Shown here piece after piece: positions 53,157 through 61,560 of a stretch of 64,000 nt of DNA. Position 1 is the stretch's first letter. Each line of letters starts with the position of its first letter. This DNA is from JAJFUV01 sp964384215. GTDB lineage: Bacteria; Acidobacteriota; Terriglobia; Bryobacterales; Bryobacteraceae. Location of the stretch: NCBI GenBank assembly GCA_964384215.1, contig CAYLLB010000006.1, positions 62,001 to 126,000 of the forward strand, read 5' to 3'. The notes below the pieces were generated by a model. It saw only the letters and a program-made list of their open reading frames with translations. It did not search any database and was not told the DNA's origin. Position numbers and translations under genes: made by a program.

Positions 53157-53184
53157 TTCACGCTGACGCGGCACTTGTTATACT
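53157..53184 (+). promoter_or_regulatory. Promoter for the third Gfo/Idh gene
   Basis: TTCACG (53157-53162, 4 of 6) and TATACT (53179-53184, 5 of 6) are 16 bases apart. A GGGAGG SD lies before the ATG at 53206. Confidence 0.5.
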
Positions 53185-53205
53185 GATCCTCTCCCGGGAG
53201 GCCAT

Positions 53206-54429
53206 ATGTCCAAGCAAGAGAACCAAAGCATCGACCGCCGCAACCTTCTGCGGACAGCCGCGGGCGGTATGCTCATCCTCAAGCCGGAAACCGTTTTCGG
53301 CACGCAGGCCAACTCGACCGTCGAGGTCGGTCTGGTAGGCTGCGGAGGACGCGGCAACTGGATCGCGCCGTTCTTCCCCGAGTTCACAGGTGCGCGGTGG
53401 GTGGCCGTCGCCGATGTGGTGAGAACCAGGCTCGAACCCACTCGCGAGAAGCTCCAGGTTTCGCCGTCGCACGCCTACCACGGTCCGGACGCGTACAAGG
53501 AACTGGCGAACTCGAAGCTGGACGCCGTGGTGATCGAGACGCCTACCTACTTCCACCCAATGCAGGCTGCGGCCGCAGTGGACGCGGGCAAGCACGTTTT
53601 CTGCGCCAAGCCCATCGCCGTGGACGTGCCTACCTCCAAGGAGTTCCTCGCGAGCGGTAAGAAGGCCCAAAGCAAGGGCCTCAGCTTCTGGGTAGACTTC
53701 CAGAGCCGCGCGCGCCCGGTGTTCCAGGAGGCAGTCGAACGCATCCGGCGCGGCGACATCGGCAAGATCGCCATGGCCCAGGTCCTTTACTATGCCGGCC
53801 GGCCATGGAAGAATCGCGACACCGCCGGAATGGATCCCGAACAGAAACGCATGGCTCTCTGGTTCGGCGATCGCGTCATCAGCGGCGACATCATCGTAGA
53901 GCAGAACATCCACGTCATCGACATGGCCAACTGGTACCTCGGCGCGCATCCGTTGAAGGCCAATGGAACGGGCGGACGCACGGACTGGACTGGAACGCCG
54001 TACGACTACGGCGACGCCTGGGACCACTTCACGGTCAACTTCTGGTATCCCAACAACGTCCACGCGAGCTTCAGCTCCAACCAACTGACGCGCCTGTTCT
54101 CCGACCTTTGCGTCCGCTGCTTTGGCGCTTTCGGCTGCGCCGACACACATTACGGCGGGCTGGTTCGCATCGCCAGCGAGCGTGAAGGCAAGACCTGGCA
54201 AGGCACCGAGAAGGACGATACGTTCAAGGGCGGCTGCATCACCAACGTCAAGAATTTCATCGACAGCATCCGCGCCGGCAAACCTATCAACAACGCGGCG
54301 GAAGCCGTGGAAAGCAACCTTACAGGCATACTGGGCCGCATGGCGGCTTACCAGGAACGCACCGTGACCTGGGACGAGATGCTCGCCTCAACCGAGCGCT
54401 GGGAGCTGAAGCTCAAGCTGAACTGGTAG
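53206..54429 (+). CDS. Tat-exported Gfo/Idh/MocA-family oxidoreductase
   Basis: 407 residues. A twin-arginine leader (DRRNLLRTAAGG) targets it to the periplasm. The Rossmann site is GLVGCGGRGNW. The lysine motif reads FCAKPIAVD: Ala replaces the Glu of the common EKP, which may alter substrate or cofactor handling. The His/Asp pocket is IHVIDMANW. It is a single gene with its own promoter, divergent from the efflux operon, with no link to it evident from sequence. The substrate is unknown. Confidence 0.8.
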   Translation: MSKQENQSIDRRNLLRTAAGGMLILKPETVFGTQANSTVEVGLVGCGGRGNWIAPFFPEFTGARWVAVADVVRTRLEPTREKLQVSPSHAYHGPDAYKELANSKLDAVVIETPTYFHPMQAAAAVDAGKHVFCAKPIAVDVPTSKEFLASGKKAQSKGLSFWVDFQSRARPVFQEAVERIRRGDIGKIAMAQVLYYAGRPWKNRDTAGMDPEQKRMALWFGDRVISGDIIVEQNIHVIDMANWYLGAHPLKANGTGGRTDWTGTPYDYGDAWDHFTVNFWYPNNVHASFSSNQLTRLFSDLCVRCFGAFGCADTHYGGLVRIASEREGKTWQGTEKDDTFKGGCITNVKNFIDSIRAGKPINNAAEAVESNLTGILGRMAAYQERTVTWDEMLASTERWELKLKLNW

Positions 54430-54508
54430 AAGCCTCCGGCGCGGTTTCTTTTCAGCAGGGACTTCCCAAGCCGCCCATCCGTGACAACAGCCGTCCCATG
54501 CCGCTCCG

Positions 54509-55165
54509 CTACTTCTTCGGATACCCGACCGATTGCGCGTAGATGACGCGCTGCTCCGGACGCAGCTTCAGCGCCTTTGCCAACCCTTCCTTGTCGGCCG
54601 AAGCGCGCAGCACCGTCGCCAGTCCCTCCGAAGCGCAGAACAGGTACACGTTCTGCGCGATGGCTCCGGCGGCGAAGCTCGCAAACCCGATCTTCTCCTC
54701 CGGTTTGGCGTGCCCGTACTTGAACCGTGCCTGATCCTCGACGTAGACCAGGTTGAGCGCGGCTTCGGCCACAAACGGCTGTGAGCCTGTCTTTGCGCGC
54801 ATGTCACCCGCGGCGACGGGCCTCAAACGGTGCGGCTCCGGCTCGTACAGATACACACCGTCCGGCAGCGCCACGTACAGGTCGATCTCCTGCGAGTTCA
54901 TGGCCGAAGGCGCGGTGCGCCGCCCATCCGGCCGGTTCACGCCGCACGCCGCCCAAAGCATGTCGGAGAGCGTCTGTGCCGACAGCTTTTCCTGACTGAA
55001 TCCGCGGGTGCTCTTTCTCTCCTTCAACGCCTGCAGGAGCGACTTGCCACCCTCCATGCGGGGCTTGGGCAGCACAACGGGCTTGAGATCCTGCGCCACA
55101 CAAGGCGCTAGGATAGCGGACAACAAGAACACCGATACGAACAACCGGCTCGAATGAGCACGCAT
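54509..55165 (-). CDS. Exported nitroreductase/SagB-ThcOx-like flavoprotein
   Basis: 218 residues from ATG 55165, preceded by GAGGAG. A signal peptide (about 1-25, ending CVAQD) is followed by a nitroreductase fold: LKERKSTRGFSQEKLS for FMN phosphate, LSDMLWAACGVNRPDG, and the central AIAQNVYLFCASEGLATV helix. Relatives are normally cytoplasmic; a flavoprotein with a Sec-type leader is unusual. It is the last gene of a five-gene operon after a TlpA-like protein, which suggests redox work in the periplasm. Confidence 0.75.
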   Translation of the reverse strand: MRAHSSRLFVSVFLLSAILAPCVAQDLKPVVLPKPRMEGGKSLLQALKERKSTRGFSQEKLSAQTLSDMLWAACGVNRPDGRRTAPSAMNSQEIDLYVALPDGVYLYEPEPHRLRPVAAGDMRAKTGSQPFVAEAALNLVYVEDQARFKYGHAKPEEKIGFASFAAGAIAQNVYLFCASEGLATVLRASADKEGLAKALKLRPEQRVIYAQSVGYPKK

Positions 55166-55182
55166 ACTCAGCTCCTCAGGGG

Positions 55183-56433
55183 CTACTCCTTGAGAGCTTC
55201 CTGGATGCGCTCTGTGAGCATATCGACGAAGCGCTCGGGGATGTAGCCGTTCAGGCGGCTGAAAACTTCGCCGCGCTTGCCGAAGATGACCGTCGTCGGG
55301 ATCGAGGAAACGCGCAACGCCCCCGACAGTCCATCCTCGAAATAGACTTCCTTGGACCACTTGGACTCGTCCAGAAACGGTTCCACCAGGCCGCGATCCT
55401 CGTCCGTGTTGACAGAGAGGAACACGACGTCGGAGCGGTTCTTGAAGCGTTGCTTCACCTGGTCGTAGAGCGGATGCTGGCCCCGGCACGGGCCGCACCA
55501 GGTGGCCCAGAAATCCAGGATCAGCACCTTACCCTTCAGCGACGAGAGCGCCAGCTTCTCGCCTTTCAACCCCGAAAGAGTGAATTCAATGGGATTGGTG
55601 ACATTCGCATTGGGATCGAGCTGCCGCAGCTTCAGGCGCCGCTCCGCCAGTTGCGCGGTGGTGCGATCGTAGGCCGCCAAAACCAGATCGCCGAGCCCCG
55701 CTTCACTGCCTTTCACTTTCCGGTAGGCTTCGCCCAGACGGGCGCGATCGCGCGTTCGCTCGGCTTCGCTTCGGCGTGGATCATCGATCATGAATGCGTC
55801 CGCCAGATAAGGCAGAGCCTCCTCGGGTTTGCCTGAGCGATCCAGCCAGCGAGCGATCTCCCGCGCGGATTCCGATGTGGGGTACGCCTGGTAGCCCGCG
55901 CGGGCCCTTTCGAGCGCCTCCGCCAGCTTGCCCAGGTTGCCCAACGCGCGCGCCTGATAAACCAATGCCTTACCGCGCGTGCGGTCGATCTCTTCGCGCT
56001 TTTGACCTTCCTCGCGAGCCGACGAAGTCTTCTCCTTCTCCAGGGCCTCCAGCGCCTGCTCCAGGCGCCGCGCATATCCGAGCGCCTTTTCGGCGTTCGC
56101 CTTGTCGTCCACCAGCAGCAGGGCGCGCGTTACGCTTTCGAGGATTGGCACATCCGCAGGCTCGCGCTGGAGCACACGCTCGCCATAGAGCGCGATGCGC
56201 CGGTTGTCTTTGGCGTCCGAGGCCGCCTTGAGCAACGCCAGTTCGATATCATTACGGCGCTCGGCTTTCGGATACTTGGCAAGGTGCGACTCCAGGGCGC
56301 GCATCATTTCCATGGGGCTGGAGCCGGCCTCGCCCACTGCGCGCCGCAAGTCTTCCTGCTCGGCATCGGATTTCGGGGTCTGCGCACCGGCAAGAATCGC
56401 GCCGGCGAAAAGTAGCGTGTAAAGAAATTTCAT
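55183..56433 (-). CDS. TPR-containing TlpA/ResA-like thioredoxin
   Basis: 416 residues with a signal peptide (about 1-18). Residues 25-250 are helical with TPR-like stretches (AEALERARAGYQAYPTS, GKPEEALPYLADAF). The C-terminal thioredoxin domain has the active site WATWCGPCRGQ (Cys313 and Cys316) and VLILDFWAT. It is a periplasmic thiol-disulfide exchange protein, perhaps bringing partners together through its helical part. Its start overlaps the upstream unknown gene by 4 bases, and the nitroreductase follows after 17 bases. Confidence 0.8.
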   Translation of the reverse strand: MKFLYTLLFAGAILAGAQTPKSDAEQEDLRRAVGEAGSSPMEMMRALESHLAKYPKAERRNDIELALLKAASDAKDNRRIALYGERVLQREPADVPILESVTRALLLVDDKANAEKALGYARRLEQALEALEKEKTSSAREEGQKREEIDRTRGKALVYQARALGNLGKLAEALERARAGYQAYPTSESAREIARWLDRSGKPEEALPYLADAFMIDDPRRSEAERTRDRARLGEAYRKVKGSEAGLGDLVLAAYDRTTAQLAERRLKLRQLDPNANVTNPIEFTLSGLKGEKLALSSLKGKVLILDFWATWCGPCRGQHPLYDQVKQRFKNRSDVVFLSVNTDEDRGLVEPFLDESKWSKEVYFEDGLSGALRVSSIPTTVIFGKRGEVFSRLNGYIPERFVDMLTERIQEALKE

Positions 56434-57059
56434 TGCGTGGACTTCGGGGCCTCTCCGCGGAAGGCGGCCGCTAGCACCTCTGCCCGTTCGCGCGCCATGT
56501 GCAAGTAGCTTTCGTTCTTGCGAACCCGGTCAAGCAACGGCAGAAACTGCCTCTCGGCGACAATCCGCTTGCGGTCCCACCAGGTTTCCAGTCGCAGCAG
56601 CGCCTGGTTTACACCGAGCTTGTCGAACCGCACCGCGCGTTCGAGGTTGATGAAAAGCTGCTCTGTCTCGATCACCCGCTCGAACCAATCCGCGAGCAGC
56701 GCACCGTCCTGGTCCACCGTATAGTTGAACTTGGTTTCATGGACCTCCCGGCCCTGCTCGAAGCGGAAAGTCTTGGCGCCCATGTTGGCCACTTTGAGAC
56801 CGCCTTCGAGCGGGCGCTTGAAGCGGTCGAGCTTTTCCACCGTGGCGAAGATCGCGTCGGCGTCGGCCGGGGCTAGCTGCAATTTGATGGGGTTCTCGTC
56901 GTCGACGGCTTCCTTGTAAATGACGCGGCCGTCCCTTTCGACAGTGATGGAGACGAAGGCCGGCGTGCTGCCGGGAAACGATTTCGTGTACACGATGCGC
57001 GGCGGCGGATCCGCGGCGAAAGCCGTGATGGCCGCGAAGATGGCAATGAGCAATCTCAT
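56430..57059 (-). CDS. Exported protein of unknown function
   Basis: 209 residues from ATG 57059 (a GTG at 57065 would add two). A signal peptide (MRLLIAIFAAITAFAAD) precedes a mixed alpha/beta body with a strand-rich first half (RIVYTKSFPGSTPAFVSIT) and a helical second half rich in Arg and Glu (LLDRVRKNESYLHMARERAE). No family or motif is recognised. It sits between ruvC and the TlpA-like gene and overlaps the latter by 4 bases, so it is part of the exported redox set. Confidence 0.6.
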   Translation of the reverse strand: MRLLIAIFAAITAFAADPPPRIVYTKSFPGSTPAFVSITVERDGRVIYKEAVDDENPIKLQLAPADADAIFATVEKLDRFKRPLEGGLKVANMGAKTFRFEQGREVHETKFNYTVDQDGALLADWFERVIETEQLFINLERAVRFDKLGVNQALLRLETWWDRKRIVAERQFLPLLDRVRKNESYLHMARERAEVLAAAFRGEAPKSTQ

Positions 57060-57061
57060 CG

Positions 57062-57553
57062 TCACGCTCCCAGGCGCTCGGTCACCGCAACGCGCGTCGC
57101 ATGGCAGATGGCCACGGCCAACGCGTCGGCGGCATCTTCGCTTTCGATAGGCTCTTCCAGGGCGAGAAGCGACCGTACCATCAACTGCACCTGGTGCTTC
57201 TCGGCGCGTCCATAGCCCACTACGCTAGTCTTGATTTCCAGCGGCGAATATTCGCCGAGCGGCAGCTTCGCTTCGGCCACCGCCAACAGCGCCACTCCGC
57301 GAACATGCGCAAGCTTCAGCGCCGTCTTCACGTTCACCGCGTGAAATACTTCCTCCACTGCGGCGGCCTCAGGCCGATGCCTCTGGATCAGGCCCCGGAG
57401 TTCACCCGCGATGCGCGCCAGGCGCACTTGCAAAGGTTCGCGCGGGGAGGTGCGAATCACTCCGAACGCGATCGCGCGGTGCCGGCCTCCGTCGCTCGAG
57501 ATCACCCCGTACCCCGTGCGCTCGGTACCGCAATCGATGCCGAGAACGCGCAT
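57062..57553 (-). CDS. ruvC: Holliday-junction resolvase RuvC
   Basis: 163 residues. It cuts four-way DNA junctions during recombination. Acidic metal-binding residues are Asp7 (GIDCGTERTGYG), Glu67/68 (VEEVFHAVN), and Asp140/Asp143 (SEDAADALAVA). Sequence GYGRAEKHQVQ matches the DNA-binding loop. It lies 18 bases after yebC, a common pair. ruvA and ruvB are not in the window. Confidence 0.93.
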   Translation of the reverse strand: MRVLGIDCGTERTGYGVISSDGGRHRAIAFGVIRTSPREPLQVRLARIAGELRGLIQRHRPEAAAVEEVFHAVNVKTALKLAHVRGVALLAVAEAKLPLGEYSPLEIKTSVVGYGRAEKHQVQLMVRSLLALEEPIESEDAADALAVAICHATRVAVTERLGA

Positions 57554-57571
57554 CTCGACTGGACCGCCCCC

Positions 57572-58315
57572 TCAGGCGAGCGCTTCCATCTCCTTCTCGT
57601 CGATGTCGAAGTTCGAGTACACACTCTGCACATCGTCGTGGTCCTCGAGCATTTCGCTCAACTTCAACATCGTCTGGGCGTTCTTGCCTTCGAGTTTCAC
57701 CGTCGTCATGGGAAGCATGGCGATTTCCGCGGAAACTGTCTCGATCTTCGCCTTCTGTATCGCTTCCATCACGGCGAGGTGGGCATCGGGAGCCGACAAC
57801 ACTTCCCAATTAAGCCCATCGTTGCGGATGTCGTCGGCGCCGGCATCAAGAACGATGGCCATCAAATCGTCCTCGCTGATCTTGCTCATCTCGATGAGCA
57901 CCTGGCTCTTCCGTTCGAACATGCGCGAAACGCTGCCCTGCTCGCCCAGCTTCCCGCCGTACTTGGTGAAAATGTGGCGTATCTCGCTTACCGTGCGGTT
58001 ACGATTGTCCGTCGCTACCTTTACCAACACGCCCGCGCCACCGGGACCATACCCTTCGAATGTGACTTCCTCGATCTGTCCCCCGCCAAGCTCGCCGGTA
58101 CCGCGCTGGATGGCGCGCTTGATGTTGTCGGCTGGCATGCTGACCGCTTTCGCGGCCAGGATCGCCGTCCGCAACCTGGGATTCGAATCCGGGTCGCCGC
58201 CGTTGCGGGCGGCGATGGCTATCTCCTTGATAATGCGCGTGAAACTCTTTCCGCGCTTAGCGTCCAAGGCGGCCTTCTTGTGCTTGATGGTCGCCCATTT
58301 CGAATGGCCTGACAT
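57572..58315 (-). CDS. yebC: YebC/PmpR-family protein (TACO1-like)
   Basis: 247 residues from ATG 58315, the usual start MSGHSKWATIKHKK. The body carries the family's KSFTRIIKEI, ARNGGDPDSNPRLR, EGYGPGGAGVLV and DDVQSVYSNFD. Members act as DNA-binding regulators or, by newer work, help translation through difficult stretches; which applies here cannot be said. It is the first gene of the operon to ruvC and the redox genes, with its own promoter and a leader of about 47 bases. Confidence 0.92.
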   Translation of the reverse strand: MSGHSKWATIKHKKAALDAKRGKSFTRIIKEIAIAARNGGDPDSNPRLRTAILAAKAVSMPADNIKRAIQRGTGELGGGQIEEVTFEGYGPGGAGVLVKVATDNRNRTVSEIRHIFTKYGGKLGEQGSVSRMFERKSQVLIEMSKISEDDLMAIVLDAGADDIRNDGLNWEVLSAPDAHLAVMEAIQKAKIETVSAEIAMLPMTTVKLEGKNAQTMLKLSEMLEDHDDVQSVYSNFDIDEKEMEALA

Positions 58316-58368
58316 GTGAAACCTCTCCAGGGGTAGGAAAACCAGGGTTTCCGGGAACCCAACCACCG

Positions 58369-58397
58369 AGGATAGCAGAATGAGGTCGTTTGCTCAA
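58369..58397 (-). promoter_or_regulatory. Promoter for the yebC-ruvC operon
   Basis: On the minus strand TTGAGC (58397-58392) and TATCCT (58374-58369) are 17 bases apart, and TGC before the -10 makes it an extended box. It lies 54 bases before the start. Confidence 0.55.
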
Positions 58398-58439
58398 CCA
58401 TATGTTACGGTTCCGGCCGGACTGCTAATCTGAAGGAGC

Positions 58440-60449
58440 ATGCGGACTTCCGGGCGGCTCTGCCTTTCTTTCTGTCTGTCGGTGAGCATTCAGGCGGGCA
58501 TCATTGAAACTGAAAATGGTAGTTTTCGAGTCCGTTTCAATTCGGCGACCGCCACCCCCTTCAGCATGGAATCGGGCGCCGGCGAAACGCGCCGGTTCTG
58601 GCTTACCGGGCCCGCCACGCTTACCTTGCGCAATGAGGCGACTGGCGCCGCGGGCGACGCCGGGCAGATCGGTCTGACGGCCAAGGGCGTGTGGCGCGAG
58701 TCGGCGGGCGGCTTGGCCTGGGACCTGATGTTCCAGGGTCAGGGCCCGCGCGCGGGCCACGAAGTTCGCATCGAGTTGCCTCTGCTGACGCAGAGCCTCG
58801 AAGTCTTTATTCCCGGCGATGATGGCGTCGTGAAGCTCAGCCGGCGGCCGGATCACCAGCCGGCGGCTTATGCAACGTACGCCTGGCGCAAAGGAACGCG
58901 TCATGTCTTGCCGCTGGTGAGCGTTCTCGACCCGGCCACTAACACCGGGCTGACCATCGCCCTGCCCGCCGACGCCAACATCCCACACTTCCAGGTCGGC
59001 TGGCGGGGATCCAAGATTTTGGTGCTTACGCTCGGCCATCGCGGCGTGGGCGGCGGGAAGCTCTCCCCCCTGCGGATTCTGTTCTACACGCATGCGGCCG
59101 ACTACCGCGCCGCGCTCAGAGCGTACGCCGATGCCTTCCCCGCTTACTTCAGGCCAGGCCTTCCCCGCGGCCCGTACGAGGGCGCCTTTTACTACCACCA
59201 CATCCAGGCGCACCCGGACTTCGCCGAAATGGCCCGCCAGGGCGTTCGCTACATCTGGACCAGTTTCTGGTTCACGCACCTGGGCGAGTATCTGCCTCGG
59301 GAGAGCGAGTGGCACCCGTACACTTACGCCAAGTGGTGGAAGCTGGGCGAGACCATGAGCGACGAGAAAATACGCGCCTTTGCTCGCTCCATGCATGAAC
59401 ACGGAGTAGGCGTCTATGCCTACTTCAACCTGACCGAGTACGGGGGCGCGGGCGGCCGGGACGGCGACGCGGCCGAAGCGCGGCGCCAGTTGCGCGAGCA
59501 ATTCGCCGACGCGCTGTTTCATGACGAAAACGGCAAGCCGGTTCCCACCTGGGAGGGCTCCATGGCCATGAATCCCGGTCGCCGTTACTCTTTGTGGCCG
59601 CACCTTGAGGAACAGGTCAGGCGCCACATCGAGCGTCTGCCGGAAATCGACGGCTTTGTGATCGATCGCTTGGATTGGGCCAGCCGTTTGGATTATGCGC
59701 ACGACGACGGCTTCACCATGGTCGGTGCCCGCCCCGCCGCAAACATGGCCATGAGCGTGGCAGAAGCCGTACGCGCGGTGTGCCGCATGGCCCACGCCGC
59801 AGGCAAGCGCGTTTATGTGAACCAGTTCTACCGTATCGAAGTGCTGCGGGACGTGGACGGCTACTGCCATGAGAACGATTACCTGCCCGGGCTCGGCTAC
59901 CTGAGCCCCTACCGCCCGGCCGCCGCCTGGCACCTGCAGGCCGACTACATCAAAGATCCCGCGGCATTTGAGTCCCATCTGAAACAGCGCCTGCATTGGG
60001 CGCTGTTTCCGCAGATGATCGCGCGCGAGTTTCCCATCTCGCAACAGAAACCCGACCTGCGCGCGGCGGAGTTGCTCGAGGCCTACGCGCCGCTGTTCGA
60101 TCCGCTTCGCGGGTGTTCGCAGGTCCTCGCGCCGCACCCCATCGAGGTGAGCGGCGACAATGATGCCAACCTTTTCGAGGCAGCGGACGGCGGATACGTC
60201 ATACCGATAACGTCGAGAACGCGCTTTCTCGGTACGCAGGCGCGCGAATCCGTCACCGTCAAGCTGCGCTTGCCCGAACCCGCGCGGCTTGCCGGCGTGG
60301 AGGTGCGCGTGGCGGGATCGGCCCCTTCCTCCGCCGGAATCCGGAGCGCCGGTAATGCCGTCGAAATCAACTTTGACGGCCACGGCGCGGCATCGGTCCT
60401 GGTGGTGAAGGCGCGGCAGGGCCGGGCTGAGCGCACAAAGGGGATGTAA
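58440..60449 (+). CDS. Exported putative glycoside hydrolase, unknown family
   Basis: 669 residues with a signal-like leader (about 1-20). An N-terminal beta-sandwich (about 20-250) precedes a TIM-barrel-like region: RYIWTSFWFTHLGEY, GVGVYAYFNLTEYGG, DGFVIDRLDW (candidate nucleophile Asp), KRVYVNQFYR and DGYCHENDY. A C-terminal beta-domain closes it. The layout is that of GH36/GH31-like enzymes, but I cannot name a family. AAGGAG ends only one base before the ATG, so the true start may differ. It is divergent from yebC. Other sugar enzymes in the window suggest plant glycans as substrate. Confidence 0.6.
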   Translation: MRTSGRLCLSFCLSVSIQAGIIETENGSFRVRFNSATATPFSMESGAGETRRFWLTGPATLTLRNEATGAAGDAGQIGLTAKGVWRESAGGLAWDLMFQGQGPRAGHEVRIELPLLTQSLEVFIPGDDGVVKLSRRPDHQPAAYATYAWRKGTRHVLPLVSVLDPATNTGLTIALPADANIPHFQVGWRGSKILVLTLGHRGVGGGKLSPLRILFYTHAADYRAALRAYADAFPAYFRPGLPRGPYEGAFYYHHIQAHPDFAEMARQGVRYIWTSFWFTHLGEYLPRESEWHPYTYAKWWKLGETMSDEKIRAFARSMHEHGVGVYAYFNLTEYGGAGGRDGDAAEARRQLREQFADALFHDENGKPVPTWEGSMAMNPGRRYSLWPHLEEQVRRHIERLPEIDGFVIDRLDWASRLDYAHDDGFTMVGARPAANMAMSVAEAVRAVCRMAHAAGKRVYVNQFYRIEVLRDVDGYCHENDYLPGLGYLSPYRPAAAWHLQADYIKDPAAFESHLKQRLHWALFPQMIAREFPISQQKPDLRAAELLEAYAPLFDPLRGCSQVLAPHPIEVSGDNDANLFEAADGGYVIPITSRTRFLGTQARESVTVKLRLPEPARLAGVEVRVAGSAPSSAGIRSAGNAVEINFDGHGAASVLVVKARQGRAERTKGM

Positions 60450-60499
60450 GCAGTCTGGCGCTCTGGCGGGTAAATCATGGCGCGCGGTATCATGGTTTC

Positions 60500-60700
60500 G
60501 GGGCGTTTCTGCAAGGCAGGTGACCGGCCTCATACAATTGCTCCAACAAGCATTGTCGAGGAATTCGGCTCGAAACTGCGTCGGTGTGCAAGCTCCGGCA
60601 GCATTAGTCTGCTTTGGAGAAGCCTGAAGGCGCTCGGCGGGTTCCAACCCTGGTAGGATCGGGGCAACGACTGGGGCGGCACGGCGCGAGCGGTGCGCTC
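60500..60700 (+). ncRNA. ssrS: Candidate 6S RNA
   Basis: The 289-base gap 60450-60738 contains a region with 6S RNA traits. GTGACCGGCCT (60520-60530) can pair with GGGGCGGCAC (60673-60682) as a closing stem, with one bulge and one mismatch. AGCTCC and TGGAG (60591-60619) frame an apical hairpin with an inner GCAG/CTGC pair. The hairpin is followed by GGAGAAGCCTGAA, close to the conserved GAGAAGCCTTAA of E. coli 6S. The 3' part GGTTCCAACCCTGG through GGGGCGGCACGG resembles the E. coli 3' arm. TATCAT (60488-60493) may be the -10 box, and GAGCG/CGCTC (60688-60700) a weak terminator. Location before ymdB also fits. The ends are approximate. Confidence 0.45.
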
Positions 60701-60702
60701 CT

Positions 60703-60732
60703 TTCGCACATCAGTGGGAAAGTACACATACT
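60703..60732 (+). promoter_or_regulatory. Possible leaderless promoter for ymdB
   Basis: TTCGCA (60703-60708) and CATACT (60727-60732), each 4 of 6, are 18 bases apart. The -10 ends 6 bases before the ATG and no SD is present, so the message may start at or next to the ATG. Confidence 0.4.
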
Positions 60733-60738
60733 GAATCA

Positions 60739-61548
60739 ATGAACATCCTTTTCATCGGGGATATTTTCGCGTCGGCCGGCCGCAACGCCGTCGCCGGGTG
60801 CCTGCAGGAGATCATTTCCTCACACCATATCGACCTCGCCGTGGCCAACGCGGAGAATGCAGCCGGAGGCTTCGGCCTCACGCCCCTGGTCACTGAGGAA
60901 CTGCTCTCCATGGGACTGGATGTTCTCACCAGCGGCAATCACATCTGGGACAAGCGGGAGTTGATGGACTACCTTCCCCGGCAGGAGCGCCTCCTGCGCC
61001 CGGCCAATTACTCAAGCGATCTGCCAGGCCGGGGTGTTTACGTTACAAGAGCCCGCAACGGAGTTTTGTGTGCGATCATCAACCTTCAGGGCCGCACGCA
61101 CATGCCGATCACGAATTGCCCATTTCGCGAGGCCGACCGGATCCTGGCGGAACTGGATCCAGAGGTAAAGATCCGTTTCGTGGACTTTCATGCCGAGGCC
61201 ACCAGCGAAAAGATGGCGTTGGGTTGGTACCTGGATGGACGCGTGACGGCGCTGCTCGGCACGCACACGCACATCGCCACCTCCGACACGCGCGTCTTGC
61301 CGGGTGGAACGGCATATCAGACCGATGTCGGCATGACCGGTTCGTACGACTCCGTCATCGGGGTGGAAAAGCCCGCCGTTCTTCGCAGGTTTCTCACCGC
61401 TTTGCCGGTGCGGATGGAGCCGGCCAAAGGTAGTGTGGAATTGCATGCGGTCATCGTGGAGGCGGACGAGCAGACTGGTCGCGCCGTCTCGCTCAGCCGC
61501 CTTACCGTGTGTCAGGATGGGACGATCTGGGAGTCGAGTCGTCCATGA
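60739..61548 (+). CDS. ymdB: YmdB-family metallophosphoesterase
   Basis: 269 residues, the size of the TIGR00282 family. The two-metal site is visible: Asp8 (FIGDIFASAGR), Glu39-Asn40 (NAENAAGGFG), Asn67-His68 (SGNHIWDK), DFHAEATSEK and GTHTHIATSD. In Bacillus the protein is a cyclic-nucleotide phosphodiesterase that affects RNA turnover and biofilm switching; that role is family knowledge. rny, its common neighbour, is not seen here. A GGDEF gene follows after 12 bases. Confidence 0.92.
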   Translation: MNILFIGDIFASAGRNAVAGCLQEIISSHHIDLAVANAENAAGGFGLTPLVTEELLSMGLDVLTSGNHIWDKRELMDYLPRQERLLRPANYSSDLPGRGVYVTRARNGVLCAIINLQGRTHMPITNCPFREADRILAELDPEVKIRFVDFHAEATSEKMALGWYLDGRVTALLGTHTHIATSDTRVLPGGTAYQTDVGMTGSYDSVIGVEKPAVLRRFLTALPVRMEPAKGSVELHAVIVEADEQTGRAVSLSRLTVCQDGTIWESSRP

Positions 61549-61560
61549 GGACTCGTCAGG

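Noticed and set aside
58425..60647. A 740-codon open frame on the minus strand
   Set aside because: It is antisense to the glycosidase-like gene and shows only low-complexity Arg/His/Ala sequence.
60631..60660. tRNA-like GGTTCCAACC sequence
   Set aside because: No five-base T-stem pairs around it and no D-arm, anticodon arm or acceptor stem can be built.
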